Source: Patella vulgata (taxonomy: Eukaryota > Mollusca > Gastropoda > Patellidae). From it: a stretch of DNA of 64,000 nt. This document shows, one piece after another, positions 11,779 to 22,600 of the stretch (the first letter of the stretch is position 1; every line of letters starts with the position of its first letter). The stretch is taken from positions 57,164,546 through 57,228,545 of the forward strand of contig NC_065884.2 of NCBI RefSeq assembly GCF_932274485.2. The letters are read 5' to 3'. Under the pieces are notes generated by a model. It worked only from the letters and a program-made list of their open reading frames with translations. It made no database searches and was not told where the DNA came from. Made by a program: the position numbers and the translations under genes.

Positions 11779-12034
11779 GACAAAAATCAAAAACGTCCAT
11801 TTTCACTTTTGACAATGTATCTCTTTGTGTGTGAAATGGGGCCGTCAGATAAGCCGCCCATATGAACTGTTAATGTTCATGTGTAGGCAATTGGCCTGTT
11901 ATTAACATGAATGGTTACCTCTAATAAAAACAGAAGTGCATTTCAACAGTTTTGTATTGTTTCTGAATATCCTCTATTTTTTTTTTTTTTTTTGAAGAGT
12001 ATATAAACTTGAATACAATCCTTCAGACGTACTG
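11779..12034. other. Spacer, poly-T run near 11980
   Basis: May include the 3' flank of the dead Tc1 copy. No terminal inverted repeat was identified. Confidence 0.4.
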
Positions 12035-12115
12035 TATCTCCCTTGGACGTTAAACCCCATTGCATTAATCCATCCATTCTTTTCGATACGTTGATGATAT
12101 GGAAATTTCACAAAA
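12035..12115 (+). repeat. SINE-tail-like fragment
   Basis: GGACGTTAAACCCCATTGCA followed by ATCCATCCATTC and a GATACGTTGATGATA stretch matches the tail of the S2 copy near 10690-10770. Confidence 0.55.
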
Positions 12116-12384
12116 AATAAACTGGAATTATATCCTTCAGTCGTACTATTATCTCCCTTGCCCGGCGTTTCTCTATTTATCACTTGTCATGTCCTTTTGC
12201 TTGTAGCTCATATTTATAAAAACAACAACATATGCTACACTATGATTAATTATTATTTATTCAATAATACACTTCACTATGAATAAATTAATATATAAAC
12301 ATGTGGCACATGTCAATACTACATCTAGGTTTCATTCATATTAATTCTAAAATCTGTGCAATCCAAAATATTATAATAAGACAG

Positions 12385-12743
12385 TATGAAGCTGTCTCGC
12401 TAGCCTGGAGGTCGCGGGTTCGCTCCCGGTACTGGCCGAGAAAGTTCCTCTTGTTTTGATAGTGTGGTTTCACCTTGTCAGTGATGTAGGACATAGGGCC
12501 TTGCAATGACAGCTGTCTAGTCGTTCGGATGAGACGAACAATAGAGGTCCCTTGTACACATTGGAGTGCACGTAAAAGATCCCTTTGTAGTTGGAATTCA
12601 ATATAAGAGTAGGCCGTAGCGCCGCTGTTCGGGAAAATTTTCCATCATAGTACTGTACGGCGTACGTCCGTCTTCATTAGCCCAGTCGGAGCAGAACAGT
12701 AGGACGTTAACCCCCATTTCATTTTAGTTCATTTCATTTCATT
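12385..12743 (+). mobile_element. S2 SINE, near full length
   Basis: B box GGGTTCGCTCCC, then ACAGCTGTCTAGTCGTTCGG, GCACGTAAAAGATCCCTTTG, CATTAGCCCAGTCGGAGCAG and GACGTTAACCCCCATTTCAT. It ends in an ATTTC-rich tail. Confidence 0.9.
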
Positions 12744-12850
12744 AACCAGAAAGTCATAGGTTTGATCCATGTGAATGTCTAAGATAGTGTTCAATAGCTC
12801 GATTGGGGCAGACAGGTCGGACGTTAAACATCATTTTAGTTCAATTGGTT
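12744..12850 (+). mobile_element. S2 SINE fragment
   Basis: A head-like TAGGTTTGATCC and a GGACGTTAAACATCATTTTA end are joined with most of the body missing. It lies directly behind another S2 copy. Confidence 0.55.
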
Positions 12851-12954
12851 TTAGATTCCGCACATTCCGTTCATACTATATATTTTATTGATTAGTGTAC
12901 ACTCTATACCGTATACTTTTCTATATAGCTATATCTAAAATATATAAAAGCATA

Positions 12955-13200
12955 ATATATGACATTCAGAGCGAGTCACTTTTCTGTACAGTATACACTT
13001 CTACATAGTTTATATAAAAACATTCAGAGCGAGTCATTTTTCAGGCTGAATTCACACTTAAATGGCAGTGGCAGCTTGTCTGTGGGGCCTAGTCACTTGG
13101 ATGTGCAAATAGGCGTGCATTATAAAGAACCCGTGACAGTTGGAATATATATAATAGTATACGGAAACACTGTTTTTCTGACAAAACGTTCCTTCCACGC
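12955..13200 (+). repeat. Short direct repeat plus weak S2 fragment
   Basis: ACATTCAGAGCGAGTCA occurs at about 12961 and 13020. Farther on, CTAGTCACTTGGATG and ACCCGTGACAGTTGGAATAT resemble the S2 middle. Confidence 0.45.
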
Positions 13201-13206
13201 ATGAAC

Positions 13207-13562
13207 TGAAATGAAATGAAATGGGGTTTAACGTCCTACTGTTCTGCTCCTATACTGGGCTAATGAAGACGGGCATACACCATACAGTGTGCTATGAGGG
13301 AAATTTTGCCCGGGCAGCGGCACTATCGCCTACTCTTATATCGAATTCCAACTGCCAAGGGATTTTTTACGTGCATTCCAATGTATACACGGGACCTCGT
13401 TTTTCGTCTCACCCGAAGGACTAGACAGCTGTCCTTGTCAGCCCCACCCCCCGTCTTGCATCACTGACAAGGGGAAACCACGCCGGAAAATCTGGATGAA
13501 TTTTCTCGGCCAATGCAGGGATCGAATACCCGACCTCCAGGCTAGCGAGCCAGCCCTTCCAC
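13207..13562 (-). mobile_element. S2 SINE, full length
   Basis: Opens GAAATGAAATGAAATGGGGT (tail), then GCTAATGAAGACGGGC, TTTTACGTGCATTCC, and ends with the head whose reverse complement carries GGGTATTCGATCCC and CTAGCCTGGAGGTCGG. Confidence 0.92.
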
Positions 13563-13629
13563 GCATGAACAAATAAATAAATGAATTAACCGCAGTATTG
13601 ATTGGACTAGACGTTTCTCTTCCGTTTTA

Positions 13630-13985
13630 ATTTTATACGCCCACATTTCGGTCTGGGCGTAATATATTGTCCGTCAACAAATGGCTTGTAAACGCGATAG
13701 AGGCTACCGTTTTTGACGGACTCTTTTCAAATTTGGTATCCAGCTTTATCGCAATAAGAGGACGAGCCTTATCGATATTCGACGTTCTGTGATAAAGGCT
13801 ACAGTTTTTAACAGATTTCTCTTCCTATTTTATTATTATACGCCCGCATTTCGGTCTGGGCGTAATATGTTGTCCCACTGTCCGTCAGTCCGTCAACAAA
13901 TGACTTGTGAACACGATAAAGGCTACATTGTTTAACAGATTTCTACCAAATTTGCTGAGAAGCATTGGGGTCATGAGAGGATGAA
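13630..13985. repeat. Dispersed element in two tandem copies (TACGCCC type)
   Basis: TACGCCC(A/G)CATTTCGGTCTG followed by GGGCGTAATAT and CCGTCAACAAATG recurs at about 13637 and 13840. The copies share AACACGATA(A/G)AGGCTAC downstream. The superfamily is unknown. Confidence 0.7.
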
Positions 13986-14520
13986 CTCTATCAATATTCA
14001 GAGTTATTAGTCCGGGTGCCAGGAGAGCTAACCCACTTGAAGAGTACATGGGAAGAACGATCTAAGTCACATTTTTGTCTTTTCGCATAAAAGGCAAAAC
14101 AGACTTTTGGACAAGAATGCTTGGCGCGAACAGAACAACGAGTGGGTTTAATTACAACTTCAAAATTATATTTAATACGAATCATAATTACCAGTACAAC
14201 AACTGACTTCCATTTTCAGCCAAATTAAGATCAAATAAAGGGTACGATGGACGTATTTGTCCGGGAGGCCATTTCAGAAGGGCCTTAGTTCGATGTGACT
14301 CTGGTCGTTTTTACCTGAAATTGATTGTTCCGCAGAAAGCTTATACAATTTGCTACCAGATGACGCCATTAACTGGGGTTCGTTGAAAAAGTGACTAATA
14401 CTGTTCTTCCCCGGGGCTCTTCACTTTTATTTGATTGACTTTTTTACTCTGTGAATTATTGTTGTATAGAGTCCCCCCAATTTTTCTATGGTGGGTGGGT
14501 TTATGTCACTCTTAGGGAAA
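13986..14520. other. No gene seen
   Basis: No recognised domain or repeat. Confidence 0.5.
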
Positions 14521-14524
14521 CTCA

Positions 14525-15285
14525 GAAATCCAACATGTCGGGCAAAAATGGCAAGAAAAATATCCAAATTCGATTTTCTCACTACATGTAAGATGTCGTT
14601 TTATATTTTTCGAGACTGCTGAGCACGAATCTGTAGTCGACATGCCAAACCGACCCCTAGCGACCGAGATAACCAAGATGGCGTCCAAAAATAACGCGAA
14701 AAATATAAAAATACGATTTTCTTTCACTATTAAGGCATGTAAGATGCTGTTTTATATATTTTCGAGGCTGCTGAGCACGAATCTGCAGTCGACATGCCAA
14801 ACCGACCCCCAGCGACCGAGATAACCAAGATGGCGTCCAAAAATAACGCGAAAAATATAAAAATTCGATTTTTTTCACTATTAAGGCATGTAAGATGCTG
14901 TTTTATATATTTTCGAGGCTGCTGAGCACAAATCTACAGTCGAGTTGCCAAACCGACCCCTAGCAACCGGGATATCCAAGATGGCGGCCAAAAGTGGCGG
15001 GAAAAAATATAAAAATTCGATTTTCTCACTACGGCATGTAAGATGTGGTTTTATATGTTTTTGAGGCTGCTGAGCACGAATCTGCAATCGATTCGTCAAG
15101 CCGACCCCTAGCGACCGAGATATCTAAGATTGTCGCCAAAAAATGCGGGAAGATATAAAAATTCGATTTTCTCACTACTAAGGCATGTAAGATATCGTTT
15201 TATATGTTTTCGAGGCTGCTGAGCACGATTCTGCAGATTTGCCAAACCGACTCCTAGCGACCGACATATCCAAGGTACAACATGC
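14525..15285. repeat. Satellite array, about 150-bp unit, five copies
   Basis: CATGTAAGAT marks the units at about 14586, 14735, 14886, 15036 and 15183. Each also has TTTTATAT, GAGGCTGCTGAGCACGAATC, GCCAAACCGACCCC and AAGATGGCG. The middle units are the most alike and the edges are diverged, as expected for an array evolving by unequal exchange. Confidence 0.9.
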
Positions 15286-15957
15286 AGCTAATCAAACTAT
15301 TGAAAAAAATCATCGTTTAATAACAAGGGTTGGTAATAACAGACGGTCTAAATCTTGCTGAAGATTCACAGTTCAATCGACATCTAATTAACATCACTGT
15401 CAGATTCACTGCCCCCATCCCCTGTTAGCAAAAAGGCCGTGGTTTTTAACGGATTTTTTGTTCAAATTTCCTGCGACTTTCCGTTTCGGAGTCATCAAAT
15501 TTACTCAACATATAAGTTTTCCTTTCGGATAAGCTGCTGGACAAAGCTGCTGTTTGGACGTATTCCCACATTTTGCACGGCTATCTTTGAATTATGCCTC
15601 TAATAAATAAAACGTGTGGATATCTCATTTAAGAATACCAGTCTGAAAATTTGACCTAAACATAAATTCAACTGATTTTCTGATAAACAAGATTATCACA
15701 AAGATATGTTTGATCCATACTATTGCTTTTGGCCACAGTACTGTACGTCATCCACACAGGACAGCTACCCCCAACAGAACTTCAGCATAAAAAGTTTTTT
15801 TTTGTGGATCGTTCACAAAATAATATATCTGTGACCGTTATTTTAATTACTGTTTACAAATGGCTTGGCAAACGAACAATATAAATAAACAACGTATATT
15901 AAATTCTTCGTCATGGTGTAGCCACTTACTAAATGTATTTTAGATCTTCTAGAAAGT
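15286..15957. other. No gene seen
   Basis: AT-rich, unique-looking. Confidence 0.5.
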
Positions 15958-15958
15958 T

Positions 15959-16131
15959 CGGTGGGTTGGATGGCCGAATAGTTAGCACGTGCGCACTGCG
16001 CTGTATCATACGATCTGTATGGTTTCCTCCCACTGCTAAACACCCCTACGCGCAAGCGAATTATAGAAATAAAATTGAACCATGTGTTCGTCCCGAAATG
16101 ACCTAGTTTGTGTCGAGTGGACGTTAAACCC

Positions 16132-16168
<37 letters not shown>
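15959..16168 (+). mobile_element. S1 SINE with internal deletion
   Basis: The head (GTGGGTTGGATGGCCGAATA) jumps from GATCTGTAT directly to GGTTTCCTCCCACTGCTAAA, so about 90-110 bp including the B box are missing. The (CT)n tail is long. Confidence 0.88.
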
Positions 16169-16171
<3 letters not shown>

Positions 16172-16255
16172 ACAGACTTGGTCAACAAGGAATAAAACTT
16201 GGATATTTTTTCCGTGTTGAATAATCTTCTCATTTTTAAATCTTAATGTGCTCGC

Positions 16256-16368
16256 GGTACCACCCCTAAGCGCAAGCGAATTATGAAAATAAACTTGAAC
16301 CGTGTGTTAGTCCCGAAATGACCTAGTTTGTGTCGAGTGGACGTTAACCCCTCTCTCTCTCTCTCTCT

Positions 16369-16404
<36 letters not shown>
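16256..16404 (+). mobile_element. S1 SINE, 3' part only
   Basis: Begins at ACCACCCCTAAGCGCAAGCG and runs through GACCTAGTTTGTGTCGAGTG to a long mixed (CT)n/(C)n tail. 5' truncated, right behind the previous S1 copy. Confidence 0.85.
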
Positions 16405-16790
16405 GAAAGTTCTTTTTTTTTCATTATACATTTTTATAAAAGAAATGGCATTGATCCTTGATCTAAAATTTTATACATTCCTAAAAGTCACACTTTATAT
16501 TCATCGTTATATTTTACTAAACGCCATTGAGAAATGTATACTTAAAAACAACTTAACGATTTTATCATTTATCTATTTATACATGCCAAATAACATTTTT
16601 TAAATGTTTTATGCACAGCTGTGTTATAATATTTATAGCTATTAAACAATAGAATATATGTTTTGAATGGAACGCGTTTGATATTACACTGTAAACAGTT
16701 TTTTTTAATAAGTTATAAATATTTCGTTTCCTATGTTGTTGCATTATATGCCAACGTAAGGAATGTACTTTTTAGAATGTAGTGTGATTT
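16405..16790. other. No gene seen
   Basis: Very AT-rich, no feature recognised. Confidence 0.5.
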
Positions 16791-16795
16791 ACAGC

Positions 16796-16945
16796 CCTGG
16801 GCCCTGTTTCACGAAATTTTTAACTAAGATAAAGTCCAAATTTTAGTAATTTGATTGGATAATATTAGATTGATTTAAGTAATTAGCCAATCAAAATTGA
16901 AGTATCTACTAAAATGTGGATTTTATCTTTTGTTAAATTTCGTTG
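16796..16945. mobile_element. MITE C copy 1, self-complementary, one end worn
   Basis: Starts CTGGGCCCTGTTTCACGAAA. Inner segments AAGTCCAAATTTTAGTAATT and AAAATGTGGATTTTATC are mutually complementary. The right terminus stops after AAATTTCG, without the expected GAAACAGGGCC. Confidence 0.8.
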
Positions 16946-17735
16946 GATTGTATGCCGTTGCTTGACTTTATTCTACTAATAGAAGGCGAGTGTCCTTTGC
17001 CATTATTACGTACACTTGGTGTATCACATATTCCTGAAGCAATTGTATTGTTTCATTGTATTCGTTTTGATAGCCTCGTTTGGCACGCAATTAGTTTTTC
17101 TTCAATATTCTGCCATGCACTGGATAATTTGGCATAATAAAATCGTGAGTCATGACGTAACGTTATGTAAACATTTGGAGCTCAGTTTAAAGCGTAATGA
17201 TATTGTTACTTGGTTGTTAATCGAACTATTGACCAATCATAGTTTGGAACAGAAATTTGCTTCCTTTACAGCAGTGTAAAGTGGGATTAGGTATAATCAA
17301 ACGAAACACTGCGAGGAGTATGGGTGTATCAATATTAGAACAAAACTATGTATACACGATCCATTTATTGTTTAACGTGAAAAATGTTACAAACGATAAA
17401 ATTGATGTATTTATATTTTGGAAATAGTAGGTGAGATGTTAACCATTTATTTTCGTTTTTTTACAAGGATCAAATATTATCACATACGTTTGATACATTG
17501 ACTGCTTTGGCTGACGTTATTGACCCGGGCTTATGGTGCTGTTTTAGTTCTGTTAATGCTGATACATCTTTAAATATTTACAACCAAAGTGTACTGGTGC
17601 AGTCAAGGTATCGGGAATCGATTGTAGTATATTTACATTATGAAGATAGCCTTCCTGATACCCGTCTAATAAGCCCATATTGTTGAATTTGTTTATTGTG
17701 AGAAAGTTCATCGCGATTTTTTGGCGTGCCCCCCC
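16946..17735. other. No gene seen
   Basis: Several short open frames but no domain signature. Confidence 0.5.
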
Positions 17736-17790
17736 CCCCCCCCGCCGGAGCAGAACAGTATGACGATAAACCCCATTTCATTTTATTACA
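17730..17790 (+). mobile_element. S2 SINE 3' fragment behind a C16 run
   Basis: A poly-C run is followed by GCCGGAGCAGAACAGTATGA and CGATAAACCCCATTTCATTT. Confidence 0.75.
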
Positions 17791-18209
17791 TTTTCTATAC
17801 AACCCGTCCAATTTGGTAATCGTTTGGTTATGCAGTGTTCCAACAGTTCCACAATCCGACAAAGCTAGTTATGTAAAAATATATCGTTTTTGACAACCGA
17901 AAGAAACGTTAATAATGTTACTAGAAATTTCGAGCACCGCTCTGCTCGGCGACACATCCACCATACATTATGCGCCTTTTATCAATGTCCAGTTTCTCCT
18001 TCGTGCTCCGTTACTGACCTTGCCATAACCTATCGATACTTCATTACACTATTAGAAGAGTTGGTCAAACCGGAATATAGAGATACAGCGTTGTACTCAT
18101 TTACATTAATGCTGTTCATTTTAACAGGAAGAACGGCTCCAAGAACTCATTAAAATCACCCAACAGTCTGAATGGTAATGAATGACCCAATACTGTCCAT
18201 CAGCAACAA
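17791..18209. other. No gene seen
   Basis: No recognised feature. Confidence 0.5.
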
Positions 18210-18784
18210 GGGGGGGGGGGGTAGATCATAAACTCTGCCATTGAGTCAAGTGACGTGGTTTCGGCCCTACACATGTACGTGACAAGTAGGGTCGCCTGAC
18301 CAACATCGTGGGTTTTCTCCGGGTACTTCAGTTTCCTCCCACTGCTAACACCTACGCGCAAGCGAATTATTGATTACAGTTGTACCATTAAAGTATGTCA
18401 TTGAATCAAGTGACGTGGTATCAGCCCCACACTTTTGTACGTGACGAGTAGGGTCGCCTGACCAACGTCGTGGGTTTTCTCCGGGTACTTCAGTTTCCTC
18501 CCACTGCTAACGACATCTACGCGCAAGCGAATTATTGATTACAGTTGTACCATTAAAGTATGTCATTGAATCAAGTGACGTGGTATCAGCCCCACACTTT
18601 TGTACGTGACGAGTAGGGTCGCCTGACCAACGTCGTGGGGTTTCTCCGGGTACTTCAGTTTCCTCCCACTGATTACGACATCTACACGCATGCGAATTAT
18701 TGATTACAATTTACAGTTATGTTAGTCCCGAAATAACCTAGTTTGTGTTGAGTGAACGTTAAACTCCATTTCTCTTCTCTCCAC
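18210..18784 (+). mobile_element. S1 SINE with its middle expanded to three tandem units
   Basis: A G11 run and a worn head lead into CATTGAGTCAAGTGACGTGG. The segment from there through GTCGTGGGTTTTCTCCGGGT, CCTCCCACTG and ACGCGCAAGCGAATTATTGA is repeated with a period of about 165 bp. CATTAAAGTATGTCATTGAA, at 18386 and 18551, starts the later units. The single normal S1 tail follows. Confidence 0.9.
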
Positions 18785-18956
18785 TGTTGGACAGTCGAAT
18801 TTAAAAAGAAAATGTTGCTGTTTTACCCATTATCAATAGTCGTATAAACATTAACATAGATTAATTTTCCTTTTAAACAAACAAAAAAATAATCATTTAT
18901 TGTTGTTTGTTATTCCGTTCTGTAGATTCTTATGCTACTGTCAGCCATTTGGGGTC

Positions 18957-19561
18957 CGGGTGGGGGGGTGAATGGGTAAGGCGTGCGCGTTTGATCATAA
19001 GGTCTGCTATTGGCTCAAATTGCGTGGTTTCGATTTCCGCTTGTACGTGACAATGAGTAGGGTCGCATGTCCAACCTCGTGGGTTTTCTCAGGGTCCTCC
19101 GGTTTCCTCCCACTGCTAAAGACCCCATACACCCAAGCGAAGTAATGAAATAGAATTTAGCAAGCCCGTAGCTAGCTTAACGGTCCACGGCGAACAGTAC
19201 CGTGGACACGCCTCCCTTCGGAGAAGGGTCTAGAGAGCTTTCCCCCCCAGAAAATTTTGGAAAATGACGAAAAATGTCAATTTTGAGGTTGAATTTGCGA
19301 TATTGGCGTATTATGATATTTTGATATAAACATAATAAAAATCTCACTCGGCATTATGGGCGCACCGCCAATTATATTATGGGCGGCCATGACGTGGAGC
19401 CGATTTTTCCCCAATGGACAAAGGGCACCTTCGGCGCCTATCGGGGGCGCCGAATTTTTCCACCGTAGGTACGGGTCCTGTTGAGTCATATGTTAGTCCC
19501 GAAATGACCCAGTTTTTACCAAGTGGACGTTAAACTCTCCCCCTCTCTCTCTCTCTCTCTC
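18957..19561 (+). mobile_element. S1 SINE split by a 325-bp insertion
   Basis: The S1 5' part runs to TGAAATAGAATTT at about 19159. The 3' part resumes with CATATGTTAGTCCCGAAATG near 19487 and ends in (CT)n. The A box is weak (GGGGTGAATGGG). Confidence 0.88.
19160..19484. mobile_element. MITE-like insert within the S1 SINE
   Basis: Opens GCAAGCCCGTAGCTAGC and closes GTAGGTACGGGTCCTGTTGA, giving imperfect inverted ends (..CCCGTAGCT / ..CCCGTACCT). The interior is GC-rich near both ends and has no coding capacity. The superfamily is uncertain. Confidence 0.65.
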
Positions 19562-19694
19562 GCGTCAGCCATTTTAAAAAAAAAACCTATACCACTTATA
19601 GAAATCTATTCGTATAGACGCCCTCGAGACAGATAAACACCTCCACTTTTCCACTTCTATAAAATGTTTAAACTATGATATTTGTTTATTAAAT

Positions 19695-19698
<4 letters not shown>

Positions 19699-19757
<59 letters not shown>
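19699..19757. repeat. (TA)n microsatellite
   Basis: About 29 uninterrupted TA units. Confidence 0.98.
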
Positions 19758-19762
<5 letters not shown>

Positions 19763-20087
19763 ATCAGATTGTGTCATATTTCAAGGATTCAAGGATTGCG
19801 TCATTAGGTAATGTCATAAAGTCAGGAGCTGATAAAATGTTTCACCTAGGCAATCCGAAAGCCCTCTTTTAACTCTATGTATAAAATGACATGCCACGTG
19901 TAGTATATGTCTACGTGTGACATCACATCATACGGCTAATATTGAGAGCTAATTAATTCGCCTCGGTGTCATCCCTCTCAGTGATAGTAGCAGCCAAGCA
20001 AATATTTAATGCTGATCAGTTTAAGGAGCTCTGTACGATTATTTTGAATGCGGAACTCGTTTACACATACTTCATGGGGGTTTTTAA
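19758..20087. other. No gene seen
   Basis: No recognised feature. Confidence 0.5.
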
Positions 20088-20468
20088 ATGAAATGAAATG
20101 AAATGAAATGGGGTTTAACGTCCTAGTGTTCTGCTCCGAACTGGGCTAATGAAGAGGGGCACACGCCATACTGTGTGCTATGAGGGGAAATTTTGCCCGG
20201 ACAGCGGCACTACGGCCTACTCTTATATCGAATTCCAACTGTCAAGGGATCTTTTACGTGCACGCCAATGTGTACACGGGACCTCGGTTTTTCGTATCAC
20301 CCGAATGACTAGACAGCTGTCCTTGTCAGGCCCTCCATCCTGCATCACTGACAAGGGGGAACCACGCCAGGAAATCTGAATGAACTTTTTCGGCAAATGC
20401 AGGGATCGAACACCCGACCTCCAGGCTAGAGAGCCGGCGTCTTACCCACTCAGCCAGCGAAACCCCCT
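20088..20468 (-). mobile_element. S2 SINE, best full-length copy
   Basis: The reverse complement gives a clear tRNA-like head: A box TGGCTGAGTGG with GGTAAGACGCCGGCTC, then GTGTTCGATCCC as B box. The body has CACGTAAAAGATCCCTTGAC and ends GACGTTAAACCCCATTTCAT with an ATTTC tail. It resembles a Leu/Ser-type tRNA head. Confidence 0.93.
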
Positions 20469-20480
20469 TCATTGGGGTTT

Positions 20481-20508
20481 GTGCGCGCGCGCGCGCGTGT
20501 GTGTGTGT
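20481..20508. repeat. (GC)n(GT)n microsatellite
   Basis: GCGCGCGCGCGC followed by GTGTGTGTGTGT. Confidence 0.95.
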
Positions 20509-21254
20509 GGATGGGGGAGGGGGTATTTGTGGGTTATGATTTCTTTTCTAATTTATAAATTGATATTAAAGTGCCGAGGGTATGATGGGGGTCGTAGTCC
20601 AATTTTCAATCGGACTTTTAAATGGCATAACACTATTATTTTGATTGATTGACTTAGTTATCGGCATGTCTGGTAACAAAAATAATATTGTTATGGCCCC
20701 CCTGTACGCCGATAAATGTAAATAATTTTCAATTTGCCGCGATTTGGCTATTACAGTCATATCTGTGGTGTTCAAATTTGATATCTCATTTGGAATGATA
20801 AATATGAAACGTCAGTTCTGGTATCAAATAATTATTACTTTTACTTAAATGTCATACACTGTTAAAAAAGTAATGTGATGACGTTAACATTATGATTTTC
20901 TTTGTTCATATATGCCTAAGGCCAAAAATTAAAAAAAAAATGTGTTTACGGTTACCTATGGAAGCCTATAACTACCATTCATAATTTCTACTTTTCGCCT
21001 CTTCAGAACACGAAAGTCGAAAAGTCGAAAAGTAGAAGTTACGACAAAATGTGAGGCGACAAGATGGTATACAAGCCAAAATCAACTCGAAAATAGGAAA
21101 TTAAGAAATAACACTTTTCGACTTTTCTACTTTTCGACTTTCGACTTTTCGACTTTTCGCCTAGGAAGTTGTTGTAGTCTCTGCCTTCCAGGTCACATTT
21201 GAATACGCGCAATTCCCGTTAACAAAAATGTCTGTGTGATAGAGTCTAGTAATT

Positions 21255-22600
21255 GCTGGGACCATTCTATAGAAAATTCTGCCGCGATAGCTATTCTGAC
21301 AAAAAAATTAGTCTGGTGTAGTGGCTATTCTGCCGAATATTTCTACTGTGATTGATAATCTCACGAAATTCCTGATATAATGGATATTCTAAAGAAAAAT
21401 GGTGCTGTTGGAACCAATCTATAGACAATCCTACTGTGAGAACCAAGCTGAAAAGCCATTCTGGTGTAATGGCTATTGTGAAGAAAATTCTGGTGACGAA
21501 AATTCTGGTGTAATGGCTATTATGATGAATTTTTTTTTGCTGTGGTGGATAATCTAACGAAAATTCCTGCTCCTCTGCTGAATAATCTAATCACAATTCC
21601 AATTGCTGGGACCATTCTATAGAAAATTCTGCTGCGATAGCTATTCTGACAAAAAAAACGTCTGTTGTAGTGGCTATTCTGCCGAATAAATCTGCTGTGA
21701 TGGATAATCTCACGAAATTCCTGATATAATGGATATTCTAAAGAAAAGTGGTGCTGTTGGAACCAATCTATAGACAATCCTACTGTATGAACCAAGCTGA
21801 AAAGCCATTCTGTTGTAATTGCTATTGTGACGAAAAATTCTGATGCGCCGAACATTCATAGCCTACATAGGGCCTAAGATAAATTACTTTTCAAGGCCAA
21901 CCCTGTTTTATTTGTCTCTTATCGCCGGGACTCTTTTAGTTTTTAACTGCCTGTTTTATGAAATAATCTTCCATTTACTATAAAATAGTGTACATCTTTC
22001 TATTCTTTTAAAAAAACAACTTAACACGTTTATTTAAACAGGATTTAACTGACACAGTATGCGACTGATAATATGTCCATAATTTTGCTTGTTGGTTTGT
22101 TTTGTTTTGGTTTTTTTTATATATGGTTACATTGCCAGTTTGTAAAGTGCCACTGGACACGGTATATGAAAGGGTCCACTATAAATATGCTGTAATAGTA
22201 ATAAATATGCTGTAATAGTAATAAATATGCTGTAATAGTAATAAATATGCTGTAGAAGTAATAAATAATAGTAATAAATATGCTGTTATATTAATAAATA
22301 TGCTGTAACAGTAATAAATATGCTGTGATAGTAATCTATAGAAAATATTACTGTTGGGACCAACCTATAGAACATCCTGCTGTGAAGGCCAATCTGAACT
22401 AATATAAATGAGTACAGAAAAATCCCGCTGGAGATTAATCTGAGCAAAATCCCTGCCGTGAGGGATAACCTAAAAAAAATCCTGTGGTTGGGACCAATGA
22501 AGAAATTCCTGCTGTGACACGAATCTAAATACAAAATCGTGTCTTGGGGCCAATCGAAATTTAAAAAAAATCCTGCTGCTGTAAGAGCCAATCTCCGATA
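21255..22600. repeat. Degenerate minisatellite core of the fold-back element
   Basis: About 30-bp units near GACCAATCTATAGAAAATCC plus TGCTGTGATGG. A higher-order direct duplication of about 350 bp starts with TGCTGGGACCATTCTATAGA at 21255 and 21605. A separate 19-20 bp array interrupts it at 22175-22335. Confidence 0.8.
22175..22335. repeat. 19-20 bp minisatellite
   Basis: AATAAATATGCTGTAATAGT is repeated about eight times, with one shortened unit near 22265. Confidence 0.95.

Noticed and set aside
14512-15099. Three overlapping minus-strand frames with similar peptides
   Set aside because: They are shadows of the 150-bp satellite.
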